Source of the DNA: Oscillibacter sp. | GTDB taxonomy: Bacteria > Bacillota > Clostridia > Oscillospirales > Oscillospiraceae | Reading direction: 5' to 3' | DNA: 7,767 nucleotides | Assembly (NCBI GenBank): GCA_003522105.1 | Contig: DPGF01000049.1 | Location: 1-7,767, forward strand | Part shown: piece after piece, positions 5,911 through 7,767 of the stretch | Layout of the letters: the number at the start of each line of letters is the position of its first letter | Position numbering within the stretch: the first letter of the stretch is position 1 | Program-made: the position numbers and the translations under genes | The notes under the pieces: model-generated | Database searches by the model: none | What the model saw: only the letters and a program-made list of their open reading frames with translations | Told to the model about the DNA's origin: nothing

Positions 5911-6283
5911 ATCGAAACAACAGGGGGACAACGACAGTCAACCAGCAAACTGCTTTCTCAATTCCATAATGAGAATTTGATTGGAATCGATAGTTTCGAG
6001 GATTTACATATTTGTCTGCAAAATTGTCTATATCACTACATAGGTTCAATATGATTCGTACTCTCATGATACGAATGGTTGAAGCTTAGGATAGTCCAAC
6101 AATTCAGCATTAACATGGTAACATAAATCGAAATCAAATGCAATAGGCAACTGCAAATTGAGAAACGATACTGCCGATTTCCGCGGTTTCTATTACAAAT
6201 CCCCACACTATCGCCCCGCAAGCAGGTGCGCACATGAGTTCTTTCATCGTGCGCCGGATGGCGCTTTTCAATTCCACACCGAC
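5911..6283. other. A+T-rich gene-free stretch
   Basis: About 370 bases with lower G+C than the flanking genes and no supported gene. It holds an imperfect inverted repeat at 6045-6083 (ATTCGTA/TACGAAT core with TTCAA/TTGAA outer arms) and a small ATTCCA/TGGAAT pair at 5961-5987. A minus-strand frame at about 6134-6280 gives a short hydrophobic peptide (GAIVWGFVIETAEIGS) but has no ribosome site, so it is at most a gene remnant. A minus-strand promoter for the RNA or gene to the left is expected here, but I cannot place one with confidence. Confidence 0.5.
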
Positions 6284-6337
6284 AAAAAAAGTGGTTGGTA
6301 TCACATTTTGATACCAACCACTTGATACCAACCACTT
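6284..6337 (-). terminator. Terminator of the DUF6550/DUF6809-like operon with a duplicated arm
   Basis: The 14-base word GATACCAACCACTT occurs twice in direct tandem (6310-6323 and 6324-6337). Its perfect complement AAGTGGTTGGTATC occurs once at 6289-6302. On the minus strand either copy can pair with the single arm, which is followed by a run of seven T (plus-strand A at 6284-6290). It lies 56 bases after the stop of the exported-protein gene, so it is a strong intrinsic terminator for that operon. The duplication gives two alternative hairpins with different loops. Confidence 0.8.
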
Positions 6338-6393
6338 TTCGGTGCAGCAGCTTTCGTAATCAAGCAGCTTAACCGCTCCCAGCAGCTCCTGTT

Positions 6394-6810
6394 TCAGCCC
6401 ATGCTCCCGATTTTATTGCCATTTTCGTACATATCCGCGGCATACTCGCGGTGATTCGGCCCCTCGTATGGTACCCAACCAAAGCCCGGAATATAGACCT
6501 CGTCGCCAGGCTGCAGTTCTATGGTCGGCTGCGGTGTGGGAGGCGTAGGCTCCGGCTGCGGCGTTTCGACCGCAGGCGTCGACTCTGCCGGTGCGGGGAC
6601 AGGAACGGCGCCAAGCTCCTCGTCCGGCTCTGCCCGCGGCGTTTCCGCATTTTTCTTTTCTGCCGTTGTCGCAGCATCCGCTTTCGGGGCAGTTACGGCG
6701 TGCGTTGGTATTGGGGCGGGTCGTTCCCCCCTTGTGTCTGGCTGCGGCCACACAGCGGCACACAGGGCCAAGCAAGCGGTGATCACAGCTGTCACGATGC
6801 GCTTCTTCAT
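6394..6810 (-). CDS. Exported proline-rich protein, DUF6550-like
   Basis: The protein is 138 residues. An N-terminal signal is clear: KKR at 2-4, then a hydrophobic core at 5-21 (IVTAVITACLALCAAVW). Cysteines at 13 and 17 leave open lipidation (ITAC is a loose lipobox), but ordinary secretion or anchoring is equally possible. Residues 22-100 are a low-complexity Pro/Ala/Glu/Thr linker. A compact C-terminal segment of about 37 residues follows (GDEVYIPGFGWVPYEG, then MYENGNKIGSMG). That ending matches my recollection of DUF6550 proteins found on integrative elements of gut Clostridia; the function of the family is unknown. The layout of signal, flexible stalk and small C-terminal module suggests display outside the membrane. 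The start overlaps the upstream stop (ATGA, 6810-6807), with AGGAGG ten bases before at 6826-6821. Confidence 0.82.
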   Translation of the reverse strand: MKKRIVTAVITACLALCAAVWPQPDTRGERPAPIPTHAVTAPKADAATTAEKKNAETPRAEPDEELGAVPVPAPAESTPAVETPQPEPTPPTPQPTIELQPGDEVYIPGFGWVPYEGPNHREYAADMYENGNKIGSMG

Positions 6811-7130
6811 TGTTCATCATCCTCCTTTTTGAGCGTAAAACGAGCGCCCGGTTTCTCTGCCGCTTGGCAGCGCGCCGGACGCTCATCGTCATAGTGATTC
6901 AATTCTGCGGACAGCCGCCACGCCAGCCGAAATCCGGAGATGAAGCTGTCGAGCGAAGTGTCCTCCGAAATATGGTCCTTGGCATCGATGATCTTCAGCA
7001 CCAATCGGCGCTCCGGCTTGCCCAGCGCCTCAATGAGCGCGCGGTGGCATTCCTCGATTTCCCGCTTCGTCGCCGCCAGCTCCGGCGGGGTGTAGAAGCA
7101 GTCGTACAGATCCTTCAGCAGTTTGTTCAT
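6807..7130 (-). CDS. Small cytoplasmic protein, DUF6809-like
   Basis: The protein is 107 residues. Features include a basic N-terminus (MNKLLKDLYDCFYTPPEL), a charged helix (REIEECHRALIEAL), and a well-defined core, KPERRLVLKIIDAKD at 38-52 and DSFISGFRLAWRLSAELNHY at 61-80, followed by a polar, likely disordered tail. This resembles DUF6809 proteins of Clostridia as I remember them; no biochemical role is known to me. The start at 7130 is chosen because AGGAGG lies at 7143-7138, seven bases upstream; an in-frame ATG at 7157 would place that site inside the coding region. Its stop overlaps the start of the exported DUF6550-like gene by four bases, so the pair is coupled. The function remains open. 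Confidence 0.8.
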   Translation of the reverse strand: MNKLLKDLYDCFYTPPELAATKREIEECHRALIEALGKPERRLVLKIIDAKDHISEDTSLDSFISGFRLAWRLSAELNHYDDERPARCQAAEKPGARFTLKKEDDEQ

Positions 7131-7227
7131 GTGCTCACCTCCTTGCAGCACAAACATATACCACAGGTCAGCAGGAATAGCTACTGAAAGATTTCGTGGG
7201 ACATTTTGTTATTCTACATCCATGTAC

Positions 7228-7266
7228 CTGGCAAGTTTTCTGTGCAGTTTTCCAGAAAACTGCCAG
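7228..7266. repeat. Nested inverted repeats just after the ADP-ribosylglycohydrolase gene
   Basis: An outer pair (7228-7241 with 7254-7266, about 13 bp with one bulged A) and an inner pair (7245-7252 CAGTTTTC with 7255-7262 GAAAACTG) share sequence, so only one can form at a time. They abut the stop codon at 7267-7269. The minus strand has no T-run after them, so a standard terminator is unlikely. A factor-assisted terminator or a binding site for the regulator of the genes to the left is possible. Confidence 0.45.
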
Positions 7267-7767
7267 TTACCCGCAATAGCTTGCTTCCCACCGGCGCAAA
7301 ATCGCCGCCAGCTCCGGCGGCAGACGCTTGCGGCACTCCTGCCGCAGTTCCTCCGGCACGCCGTAGAACGCCTCGGCGATGCTGCCAGTAATGGCGGCGA
7401 GGGTGTCGCTGTCGCCGCCGAGGGACACCGCCGTGCGGAGAGCGTCCTCAAAATCGCGGCTCTCCAAAAACGCGGTGATCGCCTGCGGCACGGTTTCCTG
7501 GCAGCTCTCTACATGATGGTAGGTGGGACGAATTTCGTCGCAGGTTCGGCTGAGGTCGTAGCCGAATTCGCGCTCCACATACGCTTTGATTTCCGCTTTG
7601 TCGTGACCCGTGCGGGCGAGAAAGATGGCCGCGGCGGTGGCCTGTGCGCCCTTGATGCCCTCCGGGTGGTCGTGGGTCACCTGAGCGGTGAGCCGCGCCA
7701 AATGCAGCGTTTCCGCCATATCTGCTGCCAGCCATGCGGCGGGAGACACCCGCATGGCGCTGCCGTT
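7267..7767 (-). CDS. ADP-ribosylglycohydrolase family protein (C-terminal part; 5' end outside window)
   Basis: The visible 166 residues are the C-terminal part of a DraG/ARH-type ADP-ribosylglycohydrolase, a cytoplasmic enzyme family that removes ADP-ribose from proteins or other substrates using a bound magnesium pair. Diagnostic features are the NGSAMRVSP motif at the very edge of the window (visible residues 1-9), the THDHPEG histidine segment (about 31-37), and the metal-binding GGDSDTLAAITGSIAEA at about 117-133 with Asp 119 and Asp 121. The C-terminus ends in a short Arg/Trp-rich tail. Since NGSAMR normally lies in the middle of these roughly 250-330 residue enzymes, the N-terminal part with the other metal ligands lies beyond 7767. 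It is separated by 136 bases from the DUF6809-like operon. It may be a host gene flanking the element or element cargo; substrate is unknown. Confidence 0.92.
   Translation of the reverse strand, partial: NGSAMRVSPAAWLAADMAETLHLARLTAQVTHDHPEGIKGAQATAAAIFLARTGHDKAEIKAYVEREFGYDLSRTCDEIRPTYHHVESCQETVPQAITAFLESRDFEDALRTAVSLGGDSDTLAAITGSIAEAFYGVPEELRQECRKRLPPELAAILRRWEASYCG

Noticed and set aside
5768..6067. 100-residue N-terminal extension of the Asn-Pro repeat protein
   Set aside because: It reads through a terminator hairpin and a long palindrome and lacks a ribosome site; AGGAGG before the ATG at 5767 sets the start.
6036..6335. Minus-strand frames of 65-99 residues in the gene-free region
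   Set aside because: They begin inside the terminator repeat and have no ribosome site; a short hydrophobic segment near 6140-6200 could be a remnant but cannot be supported.
6289..6337. Tandem repeats considered as a CRISPR-like array
   Set aside because: Only two directly abutting 14-base units with no spacers, plus a complementary arm and T-run: a terminator.
6413..6894. Several overlapping frames on both strands within the exported-protein gene
   Set aside because: Products of the repetitive Pro/Ala/Glu-coding sequence; only the minus-strand frame 6394-6810 has a signal peptide, ribosome site and conserved C-terminus.

Overview
The window looks like accessory DNA from a gut-type Clostridia genome, probably Oscillospirales. 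The basis is moderately high G+C, strong AGGAGG ribosome-binding sites close to nearly every start, tight 1-8 base gene overlaps, and small proteins of kinds common on integrative and mobilizable elements of gut Firmicutes. The assignment is inferred from style and gene content; no marker gene is present.

Layout. (1) Positions 1-163: a palindrome-rich non-coding stretch, possibly a transfer origin. (2) 164-1175, minus strand: a compact operon of an excisionase-like winged-helix protein, a replication-initiator-like HTH protein and an unknown 120-residue protein. (3) 1176-1303: a divergent intergenic region with a terminator-type hairpin facing the left operon and a good promoter facing right. 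(4) 1304-5240, plus strand: a two-gene operon. Its first gene encodes a 1024-residue protein that carries, in order, the motifs of eukaryotic (cellular) RNA-dependent RNA polymerases, including the catalytic D-Y-D-G-D. The second gene overlaps it by 8 bases and encodes an unrecognised 289-residue protein. A terminator closes the operon. (5) 5352-5767, minus strand: two very small genes, one with Asn-Pro repeats and one rich in Met and Asp. (6) 5768-6393: 626 bases with no convincing gene but several inverted repeats, including a long imperfect palindrome next to a strong terminator, and a terminator with a duplicated arm. (7) 6394-7130, minus strand: a two-gene operon of DUF6809-like and exported DUF6550-like proteins. 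(8) 7267-7767, minus strand: the C-terminal part of an ADP-ribosylglycohydrolase whose 5' end lies beyond the window.

The centrepiece is the two-gene polymerase operon. A single-chain double-psi beta-barrel polymerase of the RNA-silencing RdRP type is unusual in a bacterium. Placed back to back with mobility genes and translationally coupled to an unknown partner, it could be a dedicated transcriptase of the element (as YonO is for phage SPbeta), or an RNA-copying enzyme used in conflict between mobile elements and host. The sequence supports the polymerase fold and an intact active-site motif. It does not show whether the template is DNA or RNA, nor what the partner does.
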